A DNA stretch of 64,000 nucleotides. Source: Amnibacterium flavum (GTDB lineage: Bacteria; Actinomycetota; Actinomycetes; Actinomycetales; Microbacteriaceae). The first letter of the stretch is position 1; each line of letters opens with the position of its first letter. A program made the translations under genes and the position numbers. The stretch is from assembly GCF_003097495.1 (NCBI RefSeq), contig NZ_QEOP01000002.1:372001-436000 (forward strand), read 5' to 3'. The notes under the pieces are model-generated. The model was given only the letters and a program-made list of their open reading frames with translations. It did no database searches and was not told where the DNA came from. Positions 1 to 9,605 of the stretch are shown here, piece after piece.

Positions 1-133
1 CGAGACCGACGCGGGCTTCAGTGTGAACTCGCTGGGTCGCGAGACCTATCACGGCGTCTACGAGAGTCTCGAGGTCGCCAAGCGGGCGATCTCGACGCGT
101 AGCGACGGTGATGTCACGTTCGAGGCGCACTAG
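1..133 (+). CDS. 3' end of an unrecognised CDS (partial)
   Basis: The last 43 codons of a gene that begins before the window, ending in TAG at 131-133. The frame is open from base 2 and third positions are G/C rich, as in neighbouring genes. The visible tail (ETDAGFSVNS ... FEAH) has no Cys or Trp and no motif I recognise, so no function is proposed. A bulged hairpin about 40 bases downstream looks like its terminator, so it is probably not cotranscribed with ssb. Confidence 0.6.
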   Translation, partial: ETDAGFSVNSLGRETYHGVYESLEVAKRAISTRSDGDVTFEAH

Positions 134-170
134 GCGGCACGGCAGGAGGTTCGTCTCCTCCACAGACCCG

Positions 171-200
171 GCCCGGGCTCGTGCTCTGCACGACCCGGGC
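171..200 (+). terminator. Hairpin, probable terminator of the upstream partial gene
   Basis: GCCCGGG-C-TCGTGC pairs with GCACGA-CCCGGGC around a TCT loop: 13 pairs with one bulged C. It is followed by TTCTCG rather than a long U tract, which is usual for high-GC actinobacterial terminators. Confidence 0.6.
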
Positions 201-327
201 TTCTCGCCGTCTGCGGCCGCCAGCGTGATCGGAGACTGGGCGAGCTGGTCCGGAGCCGCGACAGCACCCGGCACGTGACACCCGGCTCCGGACCTGCACC
301 CATCGCCCGACCAGCCGAGGAGCAGAC

Positions 328-789
328 ATGTCCGATCACATCACCGTCGTTGGCCGAGTGGCCACGGTCCCCAAGCGGATCGAGCGGGGGGAAGCTCCCG
401 CGCTCGTCACCTTCCGTCTGGCCTCCAGGGACAGCCGCTTCGATGAGGAGACCAAGACCTGGATCGAGTCCGACCCCAACTGGTACACCGTCAACGCGTG
501 GCGGGCGCTCGCGGACAATGTCGAGCGCTCGGTCCGGAAAGGGCAGCCGGTCATCGTCACCGGCCGGCTCGACCTCCGCACCTGGAAGGACGACAGCGGA
601 GCGAACCGCGTCGATCCGACCCTGCAGGCCGACGGCATCGGTCACGATCTGCGGCGGGGATCGTCGACCTTCACCGGGACCGCATCGAGATCGGCCGCGG
701 CGTCCGTCTCCCTCGATGCGTCGCCCAGCAGCGGCGCTGAGGCCGAATGGCACGTCCCCCTCGACGAGTCCGCCGACCTTCCGTTCTGA
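328..789 (+). CDS. ssb: Single-stranded DNA-binding protein (accessory SSB type)
   Basis: 153 residues. Residues 1-110 read as an SSB OB fold: short beta strands with the pattern VTFRLASRDSRF, NWYTVNAWR and GQPVIVTGRL, the last being the usual SSB strand before the extended loop. The C-terminus is acidic and ends DLPF, the tip that in SSBs recruits replication and repair partners. The Gly/Pro-rich linker of the essential housekeeping SSB is short and poor here, and the gene is not beside rpsF/rpsR, so I infer a second, accessory SSB used in repair or recombination. ATG start is preceded by GAGGAGC at 7-8 bases. It stands alone between a terminator and a lipoprotein gene. Confidence 0.85.
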   Translation: MSDHITVVGRVATVPKRIERGEAPALVTFRLASRDSRFDEETKTWIESDPNWYTVNAWRALADNVERSVRKGQPVIVTGRLDLRTWKDDSGANRVDPTLQADGIGHDLRRGSSTFTGTASRSAAASVSLDASPSSGAEAEWHVPLDESADLPF

Positions 790-877
790 CCCGCCGGCAC
801 TGCGGCAGGCCGAGACGCCGGTACGGCTCTGCTTAGAATGCAGTGGCCGCAGCGGGTGGCCTTCGGGGGAGTTCAGC

Positions 878-1420
878 ATGGTTGTCGGGCGCACTGCGGA
901 CGAGTCGGTCGACGCACCGGGGCGCGCACCTCGAGCGGGTCGATCACGGCGCCTCCGCCGGCTCGGCGGGATCACTCTGCTCGCGTCCGCGGCGCTCGTT
1001 CTCGCGGGGTGCACGTCGGCGCCCACGCCCGAGCCGACGGCCTCGACGCAGGCGCCCGTCCCGACTCCCTCGGCGACTCCCACCCCCGATCCGGTGCTCG
1101 ACCCCGCCGCGGGCGCGCTGGCCAACCTCGCCTACTTCGATTTCGTCAACAACCGTCTGATCGCGCAGAACGCCGCGGCAGGCGGGCGGGACTTCATCGA
1201 TTCGCTCGTCGCGGCCGGTTTCGACAAGGCCCGCATGGAGGTCACCCCCGACCGCACCGCCGTCGACCTCGAGGCCGACAGCATCCAGTTCTCGGTGCGG
1301 TTCGACGACGGCTGCCTCATCGGTCAGCACGGCGCGGTGACCGGTTACGTATCGACGGCGCGCGGACTGCTCAGCACCGGCCGCTGCCTGATCGGCGACA
1401 CACGCCCCATCGACTGGTGA
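878..1420 (+). CDS. Putative lipoprotein of unknown function
   Basis: 180 residues. A basic N-region, a hydrophobic stretch and a lipobox LAGC put the lipidated cysteine at residue 45, followed by a Thr/Pro-rich spacer of about 35 residues. The folded domain (about residues 80-180) has two Cys (DDGCLIG and GRCLIGD) that could form a disulfide outside the membrane. The ATG at 878 is chosen because GGGGGAG lies just upstream; longer in-frame extensions have no ribosome site. I recognise it only as a conserved type of small lipoprotein in Microbacteriaceae. No function is proposed. Confidence 0.75.
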   Translation: MVVGRTADESVDAPGRAPRAGRSRRLRRLGGITLLASAALVLAGCTSAPTPEPTASTQAPVPTPSATPTPDPVLDPAAGALANLAYFDFVNNRLIAQNAAAGGRDFIDSLVAAGFDKARMEVTPDRTAVDLEADSIQFSVRFDDGCLIGQHGAVTGYVSTARGLLSTGRCLIGDTRPIDW

Positions 1421-1471
1421 CCTCGCGCGGTCGGCCGGCGCAGAACGTCGGCTGCACCCAGCCGCGCTGAA

Positions 1472-1477
1472 TAGGAT
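1472..1477 (+). promoter_or_regulatory. -10 hexamer of a probable leaderless ettA mRNA
   Basis: TAGGAT lies exactly six bases before the ettA ATG, and no Shine-Dalgarno sequence is present, so transcription would begin at or next to the start codon. No clear -35 is visible. Confidence 0.45.
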
Positions 1478-1483
1478 TGCCGA

Positions 1484-3166
<1,683 letters not shown>

Positions 3167-3190
3167 GCCTGATTTGGGCGTTCCGGCGCC

Positions 3191-3233
3191 GCGCGCACGT
3201 TGCGGCCGGCCCCGTCAGCCGGAACGTGCGCGC
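3191..3233 (+). terminator. Long hairpin after ettA
   Basis: GCGCGCACGTT (3191-3201) pairs perfectly with AACGTGCGCGC (3223-3233). A nested CCGGC/GCCGG pair lies inside the loop. There is no U tract. It would end ettA transcription or lie in the leader of the thioesterase mRNA. Confidence 0.6.
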
Positions 3234-3256
3234 ACGACGAGAAACGAGCAACCGTC

Positions 3257-3721
3257 ATGAGACTTCACGTCCCCATCAAGCTGCGCTGGTCCGACTTCGA
3301 CGCCTACCAGCACGTCAACAACGCCGAGCTGCTGCGCATCCTCGAAGAGGCTCGCATCGAGGCCTTCTGGACGAGCGACGACGGTTCGGGTGAGACGACG
3401 GCGGTTCTCGACGGTCGCCCGGGCGCGAGGTACATGACCCTCATCGCCCGGCAGGAGGTCGAGTACCTCCTCCCGATCCCGTACACGAGGTCGCCGCTCG
3501 TGGTCGAGCTGTGGATCGGACACCTCGGGGGAGCGAGCCTCAAGCTCTGCTACGAGATCTATTCGCCCGACGGGGTCGAGCCGCGGGTGCTGTACAGCAG
3601 GGCGGCGACGACGCTCGTCATGGTCGACACCACGACGGGGCGCCCCGAGCGGATCAGCGACGCCCAGCGCGCAGCCTGGGAGCCCTACGTCGAGGCGCCG
3701 ATCGAGTTCACCCGCCGCTGA
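3257..3721 (+). CDS. Acyl-CoA thioesterase, 4HBT hotdog family
   Basis: 154 residues, the length of a single hotdog domain. The N-terminus has the YbgC/FadM-type motif WSDFDAYQHVNN: the Asp before the H-V-N-N helix is the usual catalytic or water-positioning residue. It would hydrolyse acyl-CoA thioesters in the cytoplasm; the chain length preferred cannot be read from sequence. The ATG at 3257 starts right at this conserved strand; an upstream in-frame GTG adds only charged, non-conserved residues. The ribosome site is weak (ACGAGAAACGAG). It ends against a shared terminator with the convergent L36 gene. Confidence 0.85.
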   Translation: MRLHVPIKLRWSDFDAYQHVNNAELLRILEEARIEAFWTSDDGSGETTAVLDGRPGARYMTLIARQEVEYLLPIPYTRSPLVVELWIGHLGGASLKLCYEIYSPDGVEPRVLYSRAATTLVMVDTTTGRPERISDAQRAAWEPYVEAPIEFTRR

Positions 3722-3752
3722 CCCGCGTCCGTCTCGTCCGACGGGAACGGAA

Positions 3753-3789
3753 GAGGAGGGCCCGCGCCTTCCGGTGCGGAGCCCTCCTC
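3753..3789. terminator. Bidirectional terminator between thioesterase and L36 genes
   Basis: GAGGAGGGC pairs with GCCCTCCTC, and the inner CCGCGCC/GGTGCGG pairs around TTCC, giving 16 pairs with one G-T. The symmetric stem serves both converging genes. Confidence 0.75.
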
Positions 3790-3805
3790 GCGAGTCTGTC
3801 TCAGG

Positions 3806-3928
3806 TCAACCCTGGCGTGCCTTCACACGGGGGTCGCGCTTGTTGATCACGAACACGCGTCCGCGACGGCGCACCACCTGGGAACCGGGGATGTTCTTGA
3901 GCGAGCTGATCGAATTGCGTACCTTCAT
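3806..3928 (-). CDS. rpmJ: 50S ribosomal protein L36, cysteine-free (C-) paralogue
   Basis: 40 residues: [19 protein letters not shown] ... DPRVKARQG. This is the longer 40-residue L36 form with the typical [12 protein letters not shown] core. It has no cysteine, so it cannot bind the zinc held by the ordinary CxxC...CxxxxH form. In actinobacteria such C- copies replace the zinc form during zinc starvation. The ATG at 3928 is preceded by GGAGGAA. A Zur-like palindrome lies 28-44 bases upstream. Too short for confident gene-finder calls, but the sequence is unmistakable. Confidence 0.93.
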   Translation of the reverse strand: MKVRNSISSLKNIPGSQVVRRRGRVFVINKRDPRVKARQG

Positions 3929-3955
3929 GGCTTGTTCCTCCACCCGATACAACCG

Positions 3956-3972
3956 TTGAGACTCGTTCTCAA
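3956..3972 (-). promoter_or_regulatory. Zur-like operator upstream of rpmJ (C- form)
   Basis: On the minus strand TTGAGA-ACGAG-TCTCAA is a perfect 6-bp inverted repeat with a 5-bp centre. Its core TGAGAACGAGTCTCA fits the actinobacterial Zur pattern TGA-N-AA-N3-TT-N-TCA in length and ends, with one centre deviation on each arm. Its position, in the promoter of a zinc-free ribosomal protein gene, is what Zur control would predict. Seen: the palindrome; inferred: the regulator. Confidence 0.65.
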
Positions 3973-4002
3973 TTCCCGCGCCTCGACGACAGGAGTCGGG
4001 TT

Positions 4003-4869
4003 TCAGGGTGCGGGGACCCGCACCATTCCCTCCTGTGCCACGCTCGCGATGAGGCGGCCTTCGCGGTCGTAGATGCGCCCCATCGACAGCCCTCGGCCGC
4101 CGCTGGCGCTGGGCGATTCCTGCACGTACAGCAACCAGTCGTCGACGCGCGCGAACCGGTGCCACCACATGGCGTGATCGAGGGAGGCCATCTTCAGTCC
4201 CGGGGTCACCCACGCGACGCCGTGGCGGCGCAGGATCGATTCGAGGATCGTGTAATCGCTCGCGTAGGCGAGGGCGGCGCGGTGCAGGTTGGGGTCGTCG
4301 GGCATCGGCTGCAGCGCCTTGAACCAGACGGCCTGGTGGGCGACCTGCTCGCCCTCAACCTGCAGGTACACCGGTGACGGAGCGTGGCGCATGTCGAAAG
4401 CGCGGCGGGTGGCCCAGAACTGCGCGACTGGATGATCGATGCCGCCGAGCACGTCCGCTGCGCTGGGCAGGTCCTCGGGCTGCGGGACCGAAGGCATCTC
4501 GATCTGGTGATCGAGCCCGTCGTCGGACACCTGGAACGACGCGATCATCGACAGGATGGGCTGGCCGTCCTGGTACGCCTGGGTGCGACGCGTGGAGAAC
4601 GATCGGCCGTCGTGGATGCGGTCGACCGCGAAGGTGATCGGCACGTCGATGGCACCGGGGCGGAGGAAGTACCCGTGCATCGAATGGACGATGCGGTCGT
4701 CGTCGACGGTGCGCATCGCGGCCGTGATCGACTGGGCCAGCACCTGGCCGCCGAACAGCCGGCCGCGCGGACTCCACTCCGTGGTGCCGGTGAAGATGTC
4801 CTCGTTGGTGCGAGCACCGGTGTCGGTCAGGTCGACGGCGGCGAGCAGCGATGAGACGGGATCGAGCAC
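4003..4869 (-). CDS. tesB: Acyl-CoA thioesterase II (TesB)
   Basis: 288 residues, a double hotdog protein of the usual TesB length. It hydrolyses medium- and long-chain acyl-CoA to free acid and CoA. Conserved TesB segments are present: [12 protein letters not shown] near residue 37, [10 protein letters not shown] near 64, the Asp of [10 protein letters not shown] near 229, the [11 protein letters not shown] loop near 252, and the Gln of VAQEGMVR near 281; the Asp and Gln are catalytic in the E. coli enzyme. The GTG start at 4869 follows GGAAGGAT by four bases. It is divergent from the gene at 4936 and convergent with nothing. Confidence 0.92.
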   Translation of the reverse strand: MLDPVSSLLAAVDLTDTGARTNEDIFTGTTEWSPRGRLFGGQVLAQSITAAMRTVDDDRIVHSMHGYFLRPGAIDVPITFAVDRIHDGRSFSTRRTQAYQDGQPILSMIASFQVSDDGLDHQIEMPSVPQPEDLPSAADVLGGIDHPVAQFWATRRAFDMRHAPSPVYLQVEGEQVAHQAVWFKALQPMPDDPNLHRAALAYASDYTILESILRRHGVAWVTPGLKMASLDHAMWWHRFARVDDWLLYVQESPSASGGRGLSMGRIYDREGRLIASVAQEGMVRVPAP

Positions 4870-4935
4870 GAGACATCCTTCCCCGCCGAGCGCCCATCGG
4901 TCACGGAACAGCGTCGGCTCTCAAGTAGTTTAGGG

Positions 4936-5637
4936 ATGCAGATGAATCGCTCATTCTCTCTTCTCGATTCCCAGTCGCTGGGCGACCTCGCCACCTATCT
5001 CGGTCGGGCGGGTCGCGTGGAGGACGGTTCCGTCCGTCTGATCGCCGGCTCCGGTGTGCTCGCCGCCTACACGGCGATCCTGTATCCGTCGGGCCTGCTC
5101 GACGAGAGCCCGACGGTGCTCGGCCTCCGTACGATCGCGCTCGCCGGCCGCGACGAGTCGTTCGACGCGGTCGTTCCGGTGCGGTCTCTGATCGAGCGTC
5201 TGAAGCGGCTGGAGTCGACGGCGAGCCAGGCCGGCGAAGAGCCGGGCGGCCCTGTCACGGTTTCGCTGCCCATCGAGGTCAGCACGGTCACCTGGGCGGG
5301 CATCTCGCCCCCTCGGGGCGGCTGGAAGAAGGTCGACGAGACCTCCGGAGCCGTGCTGGATCGTGCGGCGCGAGCGGGCATCGACGAGGTCGCCGCGACG
5401 ATCCCGTCCGGCACGGGCGAGCAGATCGTGCACCGCGTCCGCTCCGAAGTGTGGGGTCGGCCGATCGAGACGGTCGAGCACCTGCCGGCCGGCGCCGCGT
5501 TCGCCGCCCTCAGCCTCGGTTTCGTCGGCGAACCCGATGAGGTGATCCCGGTCTACGAGTCCGGCCCGTGGTCGCGCGTGTCATCGAGGCGCGGGCACGT
5601 CCTCGTCCGACGCCGGTCCTGGTCCCTGCTCGGTTAG
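4936..5637 (+). CDS. Conserved hypothetical protein
   Basis: 233 residues, soluble, with no signal peptide or membrane segment. It is rich in Gly, Ala and Val, has no Cys, and ends in a basic tail (SRRGHVLVRRRSWSLLG). I do not recognise a named domain; similar single-copy proteins with the N-terminal pattern LGDLATYLGRA and a central WAGISPPRGGW stretch look familiar from actinobacterial genomes but have no assigned job. Two ATGs (4936, 4942) could start it; a TAGTTT hexamer sits four bases upstream and there is no clear Shine-Dalgarno, so it may be leaderless. Its stop overlaps the convergent flavoprotein gene by four bases. Confidence 0.75.
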   Translation: MQMNRSFSLLDSQSLGDLATYLGRAGRVEDGSVRLIAGSGVLAAYTAILYPSGLLDESPTVLGLRTIALAGRDESFDAVVPVRSLIERLKRLESTASQAGEEPGGPVTVSLPIEVSTVTWAGISPPRGGWKKVDETSGAVLDRAARAGIDEVAATIPSGTGEQIVHRVRSEVWGRPIETVEHLPAGAAFAALSLGFVGEPDEVIPVYESGPWSRVSSRRGHVLVRRRSWSLLG

Positions 5638-7292
5638 ACCCGCGCCGCCGCGCGACCCGCGACCCGGCCGCTGAAGAGGCACCCGCCGAGGAATGTGCCC
5701 TCGAGCGAGCGGTAGCCGTGAATGCCGCCACCGCCGAAACCGGCCACCTCGCCGGCTGCGAAGAGGCCGGGTACCACCTGCCCGTCGGCGGCCAACGCCC
5801 GACCCGAGAGGTCGGTCTGGATGCCGCCGAGGCTCTTCCGCGTGAGGATGTGCAGCTTCACCGCGATGAGCGGCCCCGCGGCGGGATCGAGCAGGCGGTG
5901 CGGAGCCGCGACCCGGATCAGCTTGTCGCCGCGGTACTTGCGAGCGCCGCGGAGAGCCGTGATCTGCGCGTCCTTCGTGAACGGGTTGGCCATCTCGCGG
6001 TCGCGGGCGAGCACTTCGAGCGTGACCTGCTCCCGATCGATGATGTGGTCGGGGGAGAGGCCCTGCATGCGGTCGAGGAGTTCGTCGAGCGTCGTGGCGG
6101 TGACGAAGTCCTCGCCGCGGTCGATGAACGCCTGGACGGGAGCGGGGGCGCCCTTGCCGATGCGTTTGGCGAGCAGTCGCAGATCCTTGCCGGTGAGGTC
6201 GGGGTTCTGCTCACTGCCGGAGAGTGCGAACTCCTTCTCCGCGATGCGCTGGGTGAGGACGAACCAGCTGTGGCTGTGTCCGGCGCGGGTCAGGTGCTCG
6301 AGGGTTGCGAGGGTGTCGAACCCGGGGAACAGCGGCGCCGGAAGGCGGTGGCCGGTCGGGTCCAGCCAGAGCGATGACGGGCCGGGCAGGATGCGGATGC
6401 CGTGCATCGGCCACACGGGGGAGTGGTTGCGGATGCCCTCGACGTAGTGCCACATCCGGTCGCCGTTGATGAGGTGGGCACCGGCCCTCTCGGCGATCGC
6501 GAGACCGCGCCCGTCGACCGATGCGGGAACGCCGGAGAGCAGTTCGTGCGGCGGGGAGCCCAACCGGTGCGGCCAGGATCCGCGGACGAGATCGTGGTCG
6601 CCGCCGATACCGCCGGTGGTGACGATCACGGCTCCCGCGCTCAATTCGAACTCGCCGGAGGTCTCCCGCTCGCTGGATGCTCCGCGTTCGACGCTGCTGG
6701 GCACGAGGAGTGCTCCGCGGACGCCGACGACACGACCGTCCGTCACGACCAGGTCGTCGACACGGTGGCGGAACAGGAGGGTCGCCCGCCCGGTGGCCAC
6801 CCCCGTCATGACCCGGCGCGCGAATGGTTCGACGATCCCGGGGCCCGTGCCCCAGGTGATGTGGAAGCGCGGAACCGAGTTGCCGTGCGCCGTGGCGGTC
6901 TGGCCGCCGCGTTCCGCCCAGCCGACGACAGGGAACCACCGCACCCCCATGGCGTGCAGCCAGGCGCGCTTCTCGCCGGCGGCGAAGTCGAGGTAGGCGT
7001 CGGCCCACAGCTTCGCCCAGTGATCCTCGGGACGGTCGAAGGCGGCGGAGGCGAACCAGTCCTGCCGGGCGAGCTCCAGCGAGTCCTTAACGCCCATCCG
7101 ACGCTGCTCGGGGGAGTCGATGAGGAACAGTCCGCCGAACGACCACCAGGCTTGTCCGCCGAGAGCCCCCTCGGGCTCCTGATCGACGATCGCGACGCGT
7201 CTGCCGGCCTCGATCAGCTCCGCCGCGGCGACCAGTCCCGCAAGACCTGCGCCGACCACGATCGCATCGAACTCCGAACCGTGCGCGACCAT
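5634..7292 (-). CDS. FAD-binding dehydrogenase (fumarate reductase/KstD-like flavoprotein)
   Basis: 552 residues. The N-terminal Rossmann motif GAGLAG (residues 14-19) followed by an acidic residue at the end of the second strand (AIVDQEP) binds FAD. The C-terminus has the second dinucleotide-binding element GLFAAGEVAGFGGGGIHG and the ending GTFLGGCLFSGRVAG, both typical of the FAD_binding_2 family of succinate/fumarate and 3-ketosteroid dehydrogenase types. Its length and the WWSFGGLFLIDSPEQRRMG segment match the uncharacterised long actinobacterial subgroup, so the substrate is unknown. Strong ribosome site GAGGAGG before ATG. No partner iron-sulfur or cytochrome subunit is nearby. Confidence 0.88.
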   Translation of the reverse strand: MVAHGSEFDAIVVGAGLAGLVAAAELIEAGRRVAIVDQEPEGALGGQAWWSFGGLFLIDSPEQRRMGVKDSLELARQDWFASAAFDRPEDHWAKLWADAYLDFAAGEKRAWLHAMGVRWFPVVGWAERGGQTATAHGNSVPRFHITWGTGPGIVEPFARRVMTGVATGRATLLFRHRVDDLVVTDGRVVGVRGALLVPSSVERGASSERETSGEFELSAGAVIVTTGGIGGDHDLVRGSWPHRLGSPPHELLSGVPASVDGRGLAIAERAGAHLINGDRMWHYVEGIRNHSPVWPMHGIRILPGPSSLWLDPTGHRLPAPLFPGFDTLATLEHLTRAGHSHSWFVLTQRIAEKEFALSGSEQNPDLTGKDLRLLAKRIGKGAPAPVQAFIDRGEDFVTATTLDELLDRMQGLSPDHIIDREQVTLEVLARDREMANPFTKDAQITALRGARKYRGDKLIRVAAPHRLLDPAAGPLIAVKLHILTRKSLGGIQTDLSGRALAADGQVVPGLFAAGEVAGFGGGGIHGYRSLEGTFLGGCLFSGRVAGRAAARV

Positions 7293-7459
7293 CCGACCTC
7301 CTCGTCACGCACACCCTATTGCCCGGACTCTGGCACTGCCATTCGCAGGCGACGGCGAAGGGACGCGCCGGAGGAGTTCGACTCTTGCTGAGAATCCCTC
7401 GCATACGCCAGGATTTCAGCGCGCGCCCTCCTCATCCGACCCCGATCATCGGAGCCGAC

Positions 7460-9124
7460 TTGCCAGGACACATCCCCGCCGTCCTCGTCTCGCTTCTCGT
7501 CGCTGCAGGACTCGCCTCGGGTCCGGCGCTCGCTGCGTCGGCCGCCGAAGTCCCGGCAGCGCCGACAGCCGAGACACTGGGCCTCACCTGCGACTCCATG
7601 TTCACGGCGGAGCAGGCCGCCTCCTTCACGGAGGCCGGCTACCAGCGGTTCGGTCCGTCCGAGGACGCGGAACCGTCGGTGTTCACCGAGCCGGGAGGAG
7701 TCTTCTGCCGCTGGGCGGTACCGCAATCGGATGTGCTCTACGACTACGGGTACGCGCCGGTCACGCCAGCGGCCTCCGAGGCCCTCGTGCTGAAGGTCAC
7801 CGATCCCAGCAACCTCTTCCCGATGCAGCGGTTCGACGTAGCGGAGGGCGCGCTGTACACCTCATCTCTCGAGTTCGGTGAGACCGCTTTCCTGTTCGCC
7901 GACGGAGCCGTCTACCTCGCGCCCGGTTACCAGGGCGCCGTCGAGTTGAGGGACCTCGTACTGCGTCTCGCGGCAGCCGCGGTTCCGTCTCCCACCCCGC
8001 AACCCGAGGAGGAGACAGCCCTCGATACCGAGCCCTCGGAGACGGTCCTCGATGAGGAGATCGAGATCGCACGGCCCCCGCGCACGATCGACACCCCCTC
8101 GGTTCTCAGCACTCTGCCGGCGATCGGCGACAAGGATCTGCGGCTCGAGCGGGTGGTCGCGGTCGTGCTGCTCACCCTGGTCCTCATCCTGGTGGTCGCA
8201 CTTCCCAGCGCGCTGCTCTCGTCCGCCGTCGAGGAGCATTACGACAGGCTGGCCGCCGTGGTCGCGCCCCTCCGGCGACCCTTCGTCGCCCTCCGCGCTC
8301 GGCAGGGGGCGCCGACGGGCGCTCCGGTGCCCGGCTGGATCCCGATCGCGGTGGGCGTCGTCTCGGCTGCTCTCATCGCGTGCTTCCTCGATCCCGCCCT
8401 GAGTTTCGATGAGTCGTCTGCGCGGCAGTTCGTCTCGACCCTCGGGGGGATCGTGGTCGAGAGCGTTCTCGGCCTCACTCTCGTCGCCGTGGTCCTGCGG
8501 TCACGGCGACCGGACCTCGAGCCGCGCCTCCAGTTTCAAGCGGGGTCGCTCGTGGTGGTGCTGATCGCCGTCGTGCTGTCGCGACTTCTCGGATTCGAGC
8601 CCGGCGTGCTCTTCGGACTAGTGCTCGGCCTGGCATTCGCTGTGCCGCCGGCCACCGCGGACACCGTGCTCGTCACCTGGCTCCGCACCGGGTGGATCTT
8701 CCTCGCAGGCCTGATCGGCTGGGCGGGCTACAGCATCGTCGGACTGGTGTGGGCGGGCGATCCGAATTGGCCGTCCCTGCTGCTCGGCGAGGCGTTCGGG
8801 GCGCTCGCTATCGGAGGCATCGCCGCCCTTCCGCTCATGCTGCTGCCCGTCCCGGGTCTCGACGGTTCTGTGCTGTTCCGTTCGAGCAAGGTCGGCTGGG
8901 CTGCCGCTTGGGGTGTGTCGGTCCTGGTCTTCTTCTTCGTGCTGCTCCCGCTCCCGGCGAGCTGGGACAAGGTCGGCGCACCGCTTGTCGGCTGGGTGAG
9001 TCTGCTCATCGCGTACGCCGTCGCGGCGGTCGCCGTTTGGGCAATCCTGCGTTTCACGGCTCGAGAACGGAACGACGCGGGTTCGGGTCCGAGCGACCCG
9101 GAGGCCGTCAGTCGAACGTATTGA
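7460..9124 (+). CDS. Exported polytopic membrane protein of unknown function
   Basis: 554 residues from a TTG start. I chose TTG 7460 because GGAG lies five bases upstream and the protein then opens with a clean signal peptide (PAVLVSLLVAAGLASGPALAASA). Residues 25-190 form an extracytoplasmic domain with two Cys (GLTCDSMF, FCRWAVP), probably disulfide-linked. A Pro/Glu-rich stretch leads to one membrane segment (about 235-258) and then, after a basic loop, a block of about eight more from residue 290 to the end. The last segments contain PVPGLDGSVLF. No domain was recognised. The 3' end overlaps the convergent globin gene by 17 bases. Confidence 0.75.
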   Translation: MPGHIPAVLVSLLVAAGLASGPALAASAAEVPAAPTAETLGLTCDSMFTAEQAASFTEAGYQRFGPSEDAEPSVFTEPGGVFCRWAVPQSDVLYDYGYAPVTPAASEALVLKVTDPSNLFPMQRFDVAEGALYTSSLEFGETAFLFADGAVYLAPGYQGAVELRDLVLRLAAAAVPSPTPQPEEETALDTEPSETVLDEEIEIARPPRTIDTPSVLSTLPAIGDKDLRLERVVAVVLLTLVLILVVALPSALLSSAVEEHYDRLAAVVAPLRRPFVALRARQGAPTGAPVPGWIPIAVGVVSAALIACFLDPALSFDESSARQFVSTLGGIVVESVLGLTLVAVVLRSRRPDLEPRLQFQAGSLVVVLIAVVLSRLLGFEPGVLFGLVLGLAFAVPPATADTVLVTWLRTGWIFLAGLIGWAGYSIVGLVWAGDPNWPSLLLGEAFGALAIGGIAALPLMLLPVPGLDGSVLFRSSKVGWAAAWGVSVLVFFFVLLPLPASWDKVGAPLVGWVSLLIAYAVAAVAVWAILRFTARERNDAGSGPSDPEAVSRTY

Positions 9125-9605
9125 CCATGGCGTGGGCCGCCCGCTCGAGATAGCCCCACAGGGTGGCCTCGTAGAGCGGCGGGAGGTCGATCGCGTCGAC
9201 CGCGGCGCGCATGTGCAGCAACCAGCGGTCGCGCTGCGCCGGGTTGATGTGGAAGACGTTGTGGCGCATCCGCAGCCTCGGATGCCCGCGGCGCTGGCTG
9301 TACGTGGTCGGGCCACCCCAGTACTGCTCCAGGAAGCCGGTGAGCCGTTCGATCGCCGGCTCGAGGTCCTCCTCGGGGTAGATGGCCAGCAGTTCCGGGT
9401 CGCTCGCCACCCCCTTGTAGAACTCGCGCACGAGCTTCTCGAACGTGGCGCGACCGCCGACGAGTTCGTAGAAGTTGCCGCCCACCGCTTCGCCACCCGG
9501 CTGCGAACGCAGGGTGAGCGGGCTCGCTCCGGCTGCCGTCGGCTGCGCCACCGCAGTGGGTTCGGCGTCGTCGCGGCGAGGGACGGGCGTGCTCTGGTCG
9601 GTCAT
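9108..9605 (-). CDS. glbO: Group II truncated hemoglobin
   Basis: 165 residues: a globin domain of about 120 residues after a 42-residue Ala/Pro/Gly-rich N-terminal extension. The globin part shows FYELVGG, the B/E helix region TYSQRRGHPRLRMRHNVFHI with the proximal His before the F helix, and WLLHMRAAVD with the group II Trp in helix G. GlbO proteins bind heme and oxygen and protect respiration or handle NO and peroxide. Its ATG overlaps the stop of the upstream MscS gene as ATGA, so the two are translationally coupled. The extension is unusual in length and probably disordered. Confidence 0.9.
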   Translation of the reverse strand: MTDQSTPVPRRDDAEPTAVAQPTAAGASPLTLRSQPGGEAVGGNFYELVGGRATFEKLVREFYKGVASDPELLAIYPEEDLEPAIERLTGFLEQYWGGPTTYSQRRGHPRLRMRHNVFHINPAQRDRWLLHMRAAVDAIDLPPLYEATLWGYLERAAHAMVNTFD

